DNA of 64,000 bases from Algicella marina (lineage in GTDB: Bacteria; Pseudomonadota; Alphaproteobacteria; Rhodobacterales; Rhodobacteraceae), in assembly GCF_009931615.1 (NCBI RefSeq), contig NZ_CP046620.1:3146501-3210500 (forward strand), written 5' to 3'. Positions 55,180 to 62,744 of this stretch are shown here, one piece after another. The position numbers and the translations under genes were made by a program. How positions within the stretch are numbered: the first letter of the stretch is position 1; each line of letters begins with the position of its first letter. The notes beneath the pieces are model-generated. The model saw nothing but the letters and a program-made list of their open reading frames with translations. It ran no database searches and was not told the origin of the DNA.

Positions 55180-56019
55180 TCATTGCGCCGCTCCTCGAAC
55201 ATCATCGGGATGCGGCACTTTCAGAATTTCCTTGTAGTACCAGTGGTTTGGATGCGTCTCCCAGGTCTCACCCGGCTGGCGCAGTCGTGCCTTCACCTGC
55301 CAGATCACCTTGCGGAACTTCTGGAAACGGTCCTCGAAGGCGGCGTCGAACAAGGCTGGCAGCGCGCCAGCCTCCTTCAACTTCGGCGTCACAGCATGGC
55401 CGATCATCGGCACGATGAAATGGCGGATGTTGGGGCCCTGCGGAAACCGCGACCAGTGCAGGATGTCGCACCCCTGCCGCCCGTGCAGCACGTAATAGGC
55501 GATGTCGTCGCTCATCTCTTCGCCGACGGGTCCGAGCGTGAATTCGGCAATCGCCCCCCGCTCCTCCGGCCAGCGCGGATCACCGGGCACCAGTTCGGGG
55601 TCCGGGTGATACTGCGGCCCGAAGGCCAGCACCGAATGCACGCCGAGCCGCTTCGCCAGCCGCATGGCGCCATAGGCCCCCATCGAGTAGCCCACCGCCA
55701 GCACCCGCTGCGACCCCCAAGCATCCAACTGCCCGCGCACGACCTCCACGACCTTTTCGGCCAACCCCTTCGTCTGATACCAGCTCTGCGTCTTGTCGGT
55801 CACGAAGATGCAGGCCCGCTCGCCGCCCTTGGAGGCCGTGCCGATGAATTCCGACTGCCCGCCACGCGCCGCGTAATTTCCGTTGAGCGAGGTGAACACC
55901 ACCACTGCCTCCGTCCCGGTGCCGGGAATGGCGGAGATATAGAGCGTGCCGTCCTCGAAAAGACACTCCGTCCGCAGCCGCTCCCGTATCCGCTGTATGC
56001 CCTTGCGCAGGTTCAGCAT
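55180..56019 (-). CDS. Alpha/beta-hydrolase-like protein in the glt cluster
   Basis: 279 residues. Nucleophile elbow VGYSMGAYGAMRLA near residue 110 and a possible late His in VPMIGHAVTPKL support an alpha/beta hydrolase. No signal peptide. It may be a thioesterase- or esterase-like enzyme, or an EpsI/acyltransferase-type protein; the substrate cannot be told. Starts 15 bases after the secreted protein gene and ends 70 bases before gltB. Confidence 0.7.
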   Translation of the reverse strand: MLNLRKGIQRIRERLRTECLFEDGTLYISAIPGTGTEAVVVFTSLNGNYAARGGQSEFIGTASKGGERACIFVTDKTQSWYQTKGLAEKVVEVVRGQLDAWGSQRVLAVGYSMGAYGAMRLAKRLGVHSVLAFGPQYHPDPELVPGDPRWPEERGAIAEFTLGPVGEEMSDDIAYYVLHGRQGCDILHWSRFPQGPNIRHFIVPMIGHAVTPKLKEAGALPALFDAAFEDRFQKFRKVIWQVKARLRQPGETWETHPNHWYYKEILKVPHPDDVRGAAQ

Positions 56020-56034
56020 GGCGTCACCCGATCC

Positions 56035-56682
56035 TCACTCATGCAAAGGCTCTCCGGGCTCGATCAGAAACTCGAAATTGGCGACCTCGGCTGCGATGCC
56101 ACTCGCGCGCTCCAGCGCTGCCTGCGCTTCTTCGGACAAGACGACCGTCAGGCAGATATTGTGCGGGGAGGTGGGCAGATAGCATGTGCTCATTTTGGCA
56201 TATCGCAGCGCCGGATACTCTCCCGCCGCCTCTTCCGGAAATACAGCCCTGAAGCCGGAACCATCGTGGATCGTCACGATGCCACCGCTCTGCCGCTCCC
56301 AGCCGAAGGGCTGCCTGCAGAACAGCAGATCAAAATCCGCGAAAACAGGCAACGCGTCTTCGATGACCACGTTAATCTCAAAAATCTCTTTGGTCAGCCC
56401 GCGCGTGACGGCCATCCTTTTTCTCTGCTCGGTCCGCGCGGGAATCCCCTCACCACGAACGCGAAACGGGCGTTCCATCCCTTCGCATCCCTCGTCGGGG
56501 AACGTGACCGTGGCCGTATTGGGTGCAACGTCTTCCGCACTCTGTGCAGCAGCAGGAAATACTCCGGTCAACAGCAGGCAAGCCAGGGCCACCGAAATCG
56601 CCCGCACGGAATTAAAGGCGAAGCCCGCCCTCCGGCCCGCCGCTGCGCTGTGATGCCCTGAATTGTTGCGGAACTTCACCAC
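56035..56682 (-). CDS. Secreted protein of unknown function in the glt cluster
   Basis: 215 residues. Hydrophobic export segment at about 28-46 (ISVALACLLLTGVFPAAAQ), so the real start may be later than the ATG at 56682. Mature part has several Cys (GCEGME, LLFCRQ, STCYLP, NICLTV) that could form two disulfides. No family recognised. Seven bases after the GFA gene stop. Confidence 0.65.
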   Translation of the reverse strand: MVKFRNNSGHHSAAAGRRAGFAFNSVRAISVALACLLLTGVFPAAAQSAEDVAPNTATVTFPDEGCEGMERPFRVRGEGIPARTEQRKRMAVTRGLTKEIFEINVVIEDALPVFADFDLLFCRQPFGWERQSGGIVTIHDGSGFRAVFPEEAAGEYPALRYAKMSTCYLPTSPHNICLTVVLSEEAQAALERASGIAAEVANFEFLIEPGEPLHE

Positions 56683-56689
56683 CGGAATC

Positions 56690-57124
56690 CTACTCCCCCG
56701 CCCCGATGGACTTCATGAATTCCTTCTCGGTCATCCGCACGTGATCGCCCGCGAAGGCGTAACCGTCCGGCTTGCTGTCCACGAAGATCTCCTTGGCCAG
56801 CGGCAACCCGTCGCGCGCATCCAGCGTGCCCACGCCCATCGCGTAGACGCCCTTGTGCGGGCCCTCCATCGTCAGCCGGTAATAGAGGTGCGAGCCGCAG
56901 GTCTTGCAGAAGGCCCGCTCCGCCCAGTCGGAAGACTGGTAGGCCGTGATGTTGTCCACACCCTCGAAGGTCACGCCGGCGGGGCTGGTGTCGAAGCCCA
57001 CATGCACGCCGCCGCCCCAGCGCTGGCACATGCCGCAATGGCAGGCCGTCAGTGCATTGATCTCGTCCGTCACGGTGAAGGTCACGGCGCCGCACAGGCA
57101 ACGCCCGGTTCTCGGTTCAGCCAT
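56690..57124 (-). CDS. GFA-family zinc protein (copy 1)
   Basis: 144 residues from ATG 57124, which overlaps the end of the previous GFA gene by 8 bases. Zinc cysteines in GRCLCGAVTF, ACHCGMCQRWGGG and FCKTCGSHLYYR mark the GFA/CENP-V fold. Relatives are often called glutathione-dependent formaldehyde-activating enzymes, but most lack a proven function. Paralog of the next gene (57117-57557). Confidence 0.88.
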   Translation of the reverse strand: MAEPRTGRCLCGAVTFTVTDEINALTACHCGMCQRWGGGVHVGFDTSPAGVTFEGVDNITAYQSSDWAERAFCKTCGSHLYYRLTMEGPHKGVYAMGVGTLDARDGLPLAKEIFVDSKPDGYAFAGDHVRMTEKEFMKSIGAGE

Positions 57125-57557
57125 CCGCCTTTTCCTTCTCAAGAAATGCCTCGAGTTCCGCCAGTTCTTCCGCCTCCGTCGTGCGCGATGTTCCGTCCAC
57201 AAGTTGCATCCATGGCGCACGCTGGTCCACGAAGATCTCGGACTCCATGGTCAATCCATCCTGATCGTCCAGCAAGCCCGGCGCGACATAGGCCACGGGC
57301 CGGCCCTGCATCCGCCAGTAAAGCGTGGTACCGCAGGTGCCGCAGAAAGTCCGCTCACCCCAACCGCTGTGGCGATAGCTCGCGATGGCGGCCTCTCCGG
57401 TCGTTTCCAGAACGTCGGCCCGGATGGAATAGAGCGGCCCCCCGCCTGTCCAGCGGCGGCACTGGCTGCAGTGGCAGGCACTCACGCCACCGCCTTGCAC
57501 GGCGATGCGCAGAGTAACCGAACCACAGAGACAGCGGCCTGTCCGGATATCGCTCAT
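57117..57557 (-). CDS. GFA-family zinc protein (copy 2)
   Basis: 146 residues. GFA motifs GRCLCGSVTL, ACHCSQCRRWTGGG and FCGTCGTTLYWR. Tandem with copy 1, with about 45% visible similarity in the zinc loops. The pair lies directly after gltD. The link to glutamate synthesis is unexplained; glutathione chemistry is one option. Confidence 0.88.
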   Translation of the reverse strand: MSDIRTGRCLCGSVTLRIAVQGGGVSACHCSQCRRWTGGGPLYSIRADVLETTGEAAIASYRHSGWGERTFCGTCGTTLYWRMQGRPVAYVAPGLLDDQDGLTMESEIFVDQRAPWMQLVDGTSRTTEAEELAELEAFLEKEKADG

Positions 57558-57647
57558 AAATCGCCCGTCCTCTCGTCGGTTGCCGAATTTGGTAATGATC
57601 GCTGACCTGTCGGTTTTCGAAACTTCGGCAAAACCGGCAAATCAGCC

Positions 57648-57680
57648 ATACCAAACCCATACCAAACCCATACCAAACCC
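57648..57680. repeat. Three tandem copies of an 11-bp unit
   Basis: ATACCAAACCC at 57648, 57659 and 57670, perfect, in the 134-bp gap between gltD and the GFA genes. On the minus strand it reads GGGTTTGGTAT and follows the gltD stop closely. Could be slippage-generated or a protein-binding array; no terminator-like stem is seen there. Confidence 0.85.
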
Positions 57681-57691
57681 AGATCGGGCTT

Positions 57692-59164
57692 TTACTCCGC
57701 CGCTACGCTCTCGGCGGCCTTGGCGTTCAGGCTCTGGATGATGCTTTCCGCGGCCTCGCGACCGTCGCGGATCGCCCACACCACCAGCGACGCCCCGCGC
57801 ACGATATCCCCGATGGCATAAACGCCGGGCAACGCCGTTTCCTTGGTGCCGAAATCGGCCTTCACCGTGCCCCAGCGCGTCACTTCCAGCCCCGGTTCGT
57901 CCCACAGTTTCGGCAGTTCCTCCGGTTCGAAACCCAGTGCCTTGATCACCAGGTCGGCGTCCTCGGTGTAGTCCGCACCCTCGATCACTTCCGGGCTCTG
58001 GCGGCCGGTGGCATCCGGTGCACCCAATCGCATTTTTGCGACGCGCACCCCTTTCACGCTGCCGGTCGGCGTTTCGCCGTCCGGGCCATTGCCTTCCCCG
58101 ACGAAGCCGCGCGGCGCGGTCAGCCAGACGAATTCCACGCCTTCCTCTTCGGCGTTTTCCACTTCCCGCTGGCTGCCGGGCATGTTTGCCCTGTCGCGCC
58201 TGTACAGCAGTTTCACCGATTTCGCGCCCTGCCGCACAGAGGTACGCACGCAGTCCATCGCCGTGTCGCCACCGCCGATCACGACCACGTTCTTGCCGTC
58301 GGCGTTCAATTCGCCGCTGTCGTACTCGGGCACCTCGTCGCCGAAGCTCTTGCGGTTGGAGGCGGTCAGGAAGTCAATCGCGCGTACGATACCGTTCAGT
58401 CGCGCACCCGGCCCGCCCAGTTCGCGTGACTGGTAAACGCCGGTGGCGATGATCACCGCGTCATGTGCTTCCCGGATCTCCGCGAAACTGATGTCCTCAC
58501 CGACATTGCAGTTCAATTTGAAGGTGATACCGCCCGCTGCCAACTGGTCGTTGCGGCGCGTTACCACGTCTTTTTCCAGCTTGAATCCGGGGATGCCGTA
58601 GATCAGCAACCCGCCTGCCCGGTCGTACCGGTCGTAGATCGTCACCTGAAAACCCTGCCGCCGCAGCATGTCCGCTGCCGCCAGCCCGCCCGGCCCCGCG
58701 CCGATGATGCCGATGGATTCCTTGCGTTCCTGCCCAGGCTGTATCGGCTTCACCCAGCCCTTTTCCCAGGCCGTGTCCGTGATGTATTTTTCCACCGCGC
58801 CGATTGTCACCGTGCCGTGGCCGGACTGCTCGATCACGCAGTTGCCTTCGCACAGCCGGTCTTGCGGACAGATGCGCCCGCAGATTTCGGGGAAGGTGTT
58901 GGTCGCCTGGCTGACCTCATAGGCCTCCTGCAACCGCCCCTCCGCCGTCAGTTTCAGCCAGTCGGGGATGTTGTTGTGCAGCGGGCAATGCGTCTGGCAG
59001 TAGGGCACGCCGCACTGGCTGCACCGCCCGGCCTGTTCGTTCGCCTTCTCCGCCGCGAATTCCCGGTAGATCTCGTCGAAATCACCCTTACGCTCTTCCG
59101 CCGCCCGCTTTGGCGGCGTGGCGCGGGCTACATCCACGAACTGCAACATCCTATTTTGCGCCAT
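57692..59164 (-). CDS. gltD: Glutamate synthase small subunit
   Basis: 490 residues from ATG 59164 (MAQNRMLQF); the ATG at 59227 would lie further into the divergent promoter. N-terminal 4Fe-4S cysteines in CSQCGVPYCQTHCP and CGRICPQDRLCEGNC, FAD motif GAGPGGLAAAD, NADPH motif IGGGDTAMDC, and the final GDIVRGASLVVWAIRDG. It transfers electrons from NADPH to GltB. Confidence 0.97.
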   Translation of the reverse strand: MAQNRMLQFVDVARATPPKRAAEERKGDFDEIYREFAAEKANEQAGRCSQCGVPYCQTHCPLHNNIPDWLKLTAEGRLQEAYEVSQATNTFPEICGRICPQDRLCEGNCVIEQSGHGTVTIGAVEKYITDTAWEKGWVKPIQPGQERKESIGIIGAGPGGLAAADMLRRQGFQVTIYDRYDRAGGLLIYGIPGFKLEKDVVTRRNDQLAAGGITFKLNCNVGEDISFAEIREAHDAVIIATGVYQSRELGGPGARLNGIVRAIDFLTASNRKSFGDEVPEYDSGELNADGKNVVVIGGGDTAMDCVRTSVRQGAKSVKLLYRRDRANMPGSQREVENAEEEGVEFVWLTAPRGFVGEGNGPDGETPTGSVKGVRVAKMRLGAPDATGRQSPEVIEGADYTEDADLVIKALGFEPEELPKLWDEPGLEVTRWGTVKADFGTKETALPGVYAIGDIVRGASLVVWAIRDGREAAESIIQSLNAKAAESVAAE

Positions 59165-59554
59165 CAACCGGATCTCCCGAGACCATATGTTTCGCACCAA
59201 AGGACCGGCGACACGCCAGCCCACCAACCGCCCGAAACGGTCGTAACCTTTACAGATCAGCAGACATTTCCGCCTGGAATGCAGCTTTCATGATGCCCGG
59301 GCCGCAACCATCACCGCGCCAACCCAAAACACCAAAAACAACCCACATCCCCTGTGAGACCCGAGTCATAGCGCGGTCTAAAATAAAAATAAAGTCATAC
59401 TTGCTGACCTAAATGACCGCGATTTGCACTTCTTCGCCAAAAACTCGCGCAATTTTTTCTATTTTAGGTATCAAACCGGACCTATCTATCACTCTGGCCC
59501 TGTTTACACTGAGATGATAGCACACGCTCATAAACATCGTCAGAGTTTTTCCAC
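59165..59554. other. 390-bp divergent intergenic region gltD/uppP
   Basis: Should contain the gltD promoter (minus) and the uppP promoter (plus). It becomes AT-rich from about 59380 (runs such as AAAATAAAAATAAAG and CAATTTTTTCTATTTTAGG). No convincing -35/-10 pair, RNA gene or additional open frame stands out. Confidence 0.5.
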
Positions 59555-60358
59555 ATGACCCTCGCACATCTTCTGATTCTTGCCATCGTGCAGGGCATCA
59601 CCGAGTTTCTGCCTGTTTCTTCATCAGGACACCTGATCCTGCTGCCTGCGGTTATGGGCTTTGACGATCAAGGAACCGCCCTCGACATCGCAGTTCACGT
59701 CGGCACCTTGGGCGCAGTCATGCTCTATTTTTGCGCCGACATGATGCGGATGATCAGGGGAATCGTTCCGCTGTTGAGAGGAAATCTTGCGGATCCCGAC
59801 GCCCGGCTAACTTTCCTGCTTGTGATAGCAACGATCCCAGTCGTCATTTTTGGACTGGCGCTGAAACTCACGGGTTTCGTCGATGCGCTCCGCTCGCCGG
59901 TCGTGGTCGGATGGTCGACCCTGATCTTCGGACTCGTTCTCTACTGGGCTGACCGCACCAACCCCGAAATCCGAACGGCAAAGGTTTGGACGGTGCGCCA
60001 CGCCATAACCATGGGCCTATGGCAGGCCATTGCCCTCATTCCTGGCGCTTCCCGCTCCGGCGTCACGATCAGTGGAGCGCGTGCGTTGGGATACACGCGA
60101 ACCGAAAGCGCCAGATTGGCGATGCTGATGTCCATCCCGACCATTCTTGCATCCGGCACACTCCTCGCAGGAGATGTCGTGGGCGAAGCAGACTGGAACC
60201 TTGCCAGACAGGCCGCCATAGCGGCTGCCTTTGCATTCGTTGCAGCCCTTGTAGCCCTAATACTGATGATGCGCCTGCTCCGCAGCATCAGCTTTACGCC
60301 CTATGTCGTCTACCGCATCTTTCTCGCCGTAGCGATCCTGGGCTACGCCTATCTTTGA
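59555..60358 (+). CDS. uppP: Undecaprenyl-diphosphate phosphatase
   Basis: 267 residues, about eight transmembrane segments. BacA/UppP motifs EFLPVSSSGH (residues 17-26) and PGASRSGVTISG are intact. It recycles the C55-PP carrier for cell-wall synthesis and gives bacitracin tolerance. Stop abuts the convergent NDUFA9-like gene with no terminator between them. Confidence 0.96.
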   Translation: MTLAHLLILAIVQGITEFLPVSSSGHLILLPAVMGFDDQGTALDIAVHVGTLGAVMLYFCADMMRMIRGIVPLLRGNLADPDARLTFLLVIATIPVVIFGLALKLTGFVDALRSPVVVGWSTLIFGLVLYWADRTNPEIRTAKVWTVRHAITMGLWQAIALIPGASRSGVTISGARALGYTRTESARLAMLMSIPTILASGTLLAGDVVGEADWNLARQAAIAAAFAFVAALVALILMMRLLRSISFTPYVVYRIFLAVAILGYAYL

Positions 60359-61348
60359 TCAGGCTTTCATGTGCTTGGCGGATTCAGTGATGTCGGAATA
60401 CTGACCATACGGCCGGTAGCTGTACAGGTACTCTTCCAGAACGCCTGCCATTTCCACCGGTTCAATACCGAGTTCGGCGAATCCCTTCGCACCCTCGGAA
60501 ACTACGTTGTCGTTCTCCAACAATGTCACCTGGTCGCGCGTCACGGGCGCAGGTAGCAAACCGCCGGACATCCTGCTGAGAAAATCAAATATCGAGCCCT
60601 GAACCCGCGCGACACCAAATGGAATTGGGGCAATCCATTTTCGGCGGCGAACCACCTTCAGCACTCGCTCCATCAATCCGCGGAACGTATCGACCTCCGG
60701 GCCACCAAGTTCATAAACTCCTGCTTCAACTTTTCCCATAGCGGCTTTCTCCGCAGCCTTGGCAATGTCGTCCACGTAAACAGGTTGAAATCTTGTGTCC
60801 GCTCCTATCACAGGTAAAAATGGTGCAATCCGCGCCATTCCGGCAAAACGGTTGAAGAATTGATCTTCCGGACCAAAGACAATTGAGGGCCGAAGGATGA
60901 CCGCGCCAGGAAAGGCTTCGATCAAAAGTTTTTCACCTAGCGCCTTCGAACTCGCATAATCGCTCTCGCTGTCTGAGTCTGCGCCGATCGCCGAAATATG
61001 CACCAGGCTGGCCACGCCTTCTGCGGTAGCTGCCCGAGCAATTCGTCCTGCGCCGTCCGCCTGCACCTCTTCGAACGTCTGCTTTCCGCTGGGTGCAAGA
61101 ATGCCAACCGCGTTGACCACCGCGGAGGAACCCAAAACTGCGGCAGCAACGCTCGCATCATCACGTATATTGGCGAAGACAGGCTCAACCTGCCCGACTG
61201 TACCATAGGTGCGGACGAACAAAGCCTCGTTGGGACGTCTCACAGCAACGCGAACCCGCCAACCTGATCGCGCCATGCGTCGCGCAATATAGCGGCCTAC
61301 AAAACCGGAGCCACCGAAGATCGTTACGAGGGGTGATGCGTTTGTCAT
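60359..61348 (-). CDS. NDUFA9-like NAD(P)-binding protein (extended SDR)
   Basis: 329 residues. Rossmann motif TIFGGSGFVGRYIARRM at the N-terminus, then VVNAVGILAPSG and ILRPSIVFGPEDQFFNRF, as in the complex I NDUFA9 subunit family common in alphaproteobacteria. The catalytic YxxxK is weak (SDYASSKALGEK). Probably a complex I-associated or quinone-related assembly factor. Confidence 0.88.
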   Translation of the reverse strand: MTNASPLVTIFGGSGFVGRYIARRMARSGWRVRVAVRRPNEALFVRTYGTVGQVEPVFANIRDDASVAAAVLGSSAVVNAVGILAPSGKQTFEEVQADGAGRIARAATAEGVASLVHISAIGADSDSESDYASSKALGEKLLIEAFPGAVILRPSIVFGPEDQFFNRFAGMARIAPFLPVIGADTRFQPVYVDDIAKAAEKAAMGKVEAGVYELGGPEVDTFRGLMERVLKVVRRRKWIAPIPFGVARVQGSIFDFLSRMSGGLLPAPVTRDQVTLLENDNVVSEGAKGFAELGIEPVEMAGVLEEYLYSYRPYGQYSDITESAKHMKA

Positions 61349-61468
61349 GACGAGCGCCTTCCTGAGGTTTCTCCCGAAATACCGCTCATGATCTAATGCA
61401 ACAAGGATGAATTCCGGATGAAGCCAGATGGATCAGGTCGACCGCCGGGAAAACCTGCTGTTATCCCG

Positions 61469-61497
61469 TTGACACCCGTTTCCAGCGCGGCTAAACG
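61469..61497 (+). promoter_or_regulatory. Sigma-70-type promoter of tRNA-Leu
   Basis: TTGACA (61469-61474), 17-base spacer, TAAACG (61492-61497). The tRNA begins 21 bases after the -10 element, a normal spacing. Confidence 0.7.
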
Positions 61498-61517
61498 GCA
61501 GGCTCCGAACAGCACCT

Positions 61518-61604
<87 letters not shown>

Positions 61605-61645
61605 CCGGTTCGAAACTCTAGGCACCAGTTTCGACAGAAAGGCTG

Positions 61646-62488
61646 TCAAAGCTTGCCTTCGGTACGCCATTTCAGAACCTGTTCCTGACTCACTTCGAAA
61701 TGCATACTGTCCTCGCGCGAGAAGCCTGCACCCCAAATCCATCCCTCACTTCTAAAGAAATCGGCTAGGATCGTCAGGCCAAGTTGGGTGTAGCCGTCAC
61801 CAAGTGTGTCTAGGTGGCCATCGATATTCAAATCGACCGCTAGTCCGAATGAGTGACTTGAAAGCGCGTTCCGACTCCCCCGAATTCGCCGTACACAGAG
61901 TGAGCCCGCTGTACTGATCCGGTCATGCAAGTCCGGGTCGCTGTCTCGGACATTTTCGAACACACGACGAAGGGAGTCGACCGCCGGGTCGAGCATTCGA
62001 ACCTTGATAGGCCCAACGTCCGCGACGACAAGCTTGCCCTTCAGGGTTGGGTTCGTCATTGGCTCGCAAGTATCGCCCAACTCCTCCCGGGGGCGGCCCA
62101 GCGTTTGCTCAAGAAACCGCGGTCCGGCAACCGAAATGCCCTTGTTTACGTTTCTGCGGTTGGCAATCAGCACAACCTGCGCGTAGGCATCGATAATGGA
62201 ATTGACACCGTCTCCCGGCAGGATTTCCTCCTGAGGTGAGCCAAGAGACACTGGAGGTATGGCAGAAGGTGACGGTGCCGGCGGTCTTTGCTCCAGCGCA
62301 GTCATCCTTTCCTGCATCGCTTCAATCTGCTGGCGAAGGTTCTCGATTTCGATGCGGGCACCGCTATCGACGGCTGGGCCACCAAAACTGTCTACTGGCG
62401 CTTCCGAGAGTAGCTTTGGTAACACAATCCAGACGACAGGTACCATTATGATGGCAACCGCTATCAGGATCGCTGGCAAAAACCGCAT
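61646..62488 (-). CDS. Membrane-anchored M15-type (DD-carboxypeptidase-like) peptidase
   Basis: 280 residues. N-terminal transmembrane anchor (LPAILIAVAIIMVPVVWIVL), a short coiled coil (about 45-68) and proline-rich linker, then a peptidase domain with zinc ligands in SSHSFGLAVDLN (H and D) and the late H in EDSMHFEVS. This is the M15 VanY/D-Ala-D-Ala carboxypeptidase pattern. Likely trims peptidoglycan stem peptides in the periplasm. Confidence 0.87.
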   Translation of the reverse strand: MRFLPAILIAVAIIMVPVVWIVLPKLLSEAPVDSFGGPAVDSGARIEIENLRQQIEAMQERMTALEQRPPAPSPSAIPPVSLGSPQEEILPGDGVNSIIDAYAQVVLIANRRNVNKGISVAGPRFLEQTLGRPREELGDTCEPMTNPTLKGKLVVADVGPIKVRMLDPAVDSLRRVFENVRDSDPDLHDRISTAGSLCVRRIRGSRNALSSHSFGLAVDLNIDGHLDTLGDGYTQLGLTILADFFRSEGWIWGAGFSREDSMHFEVSQEQVLKWRTEGKL

Positions 62489-62744
62489 TTCCTTCCTTTC
62501 ACTCGCCGCAAAAACGGGGCAAATACCTTGTAGCCACTTGCCAGACCGAAATTAAGGACATTGTTCGAGGTGTCATGTTCCGGCAATGGCGTTGTTCTGG
62601 TTCACACAGTCGTATAGTCTCTCGCAAGTAAGAACGGGCATCAGATGCAATTGAATTCAGGAACAATTTTTCCGGCTCTGGTTGGCCTTCAACCTCATCG
62701 AGGGGTCTTGATGCGGGCCTTTGTGCTCCCGGACATGTTGACCA

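Noticed and set aside
53142-55418. Long plus-strand open frame of 758 codons opposite gltB
   Set aside because: It is antisense to a full-length gltB with all catalytic motifs. The translated product is His/Arg/Pro/Asp-rich and low-complexity, typical of GC-rich shadow frames.
57648-57680. CRISPR-like array
   Set aside because: Units are 11 bp, directly abutting, without spacers.
61610-61634. Hairpin after tRNA-Leu as a terminator
   Set aside because: The 8-bp stem has no U-run in either direction, so it was only noted with the tRNA.
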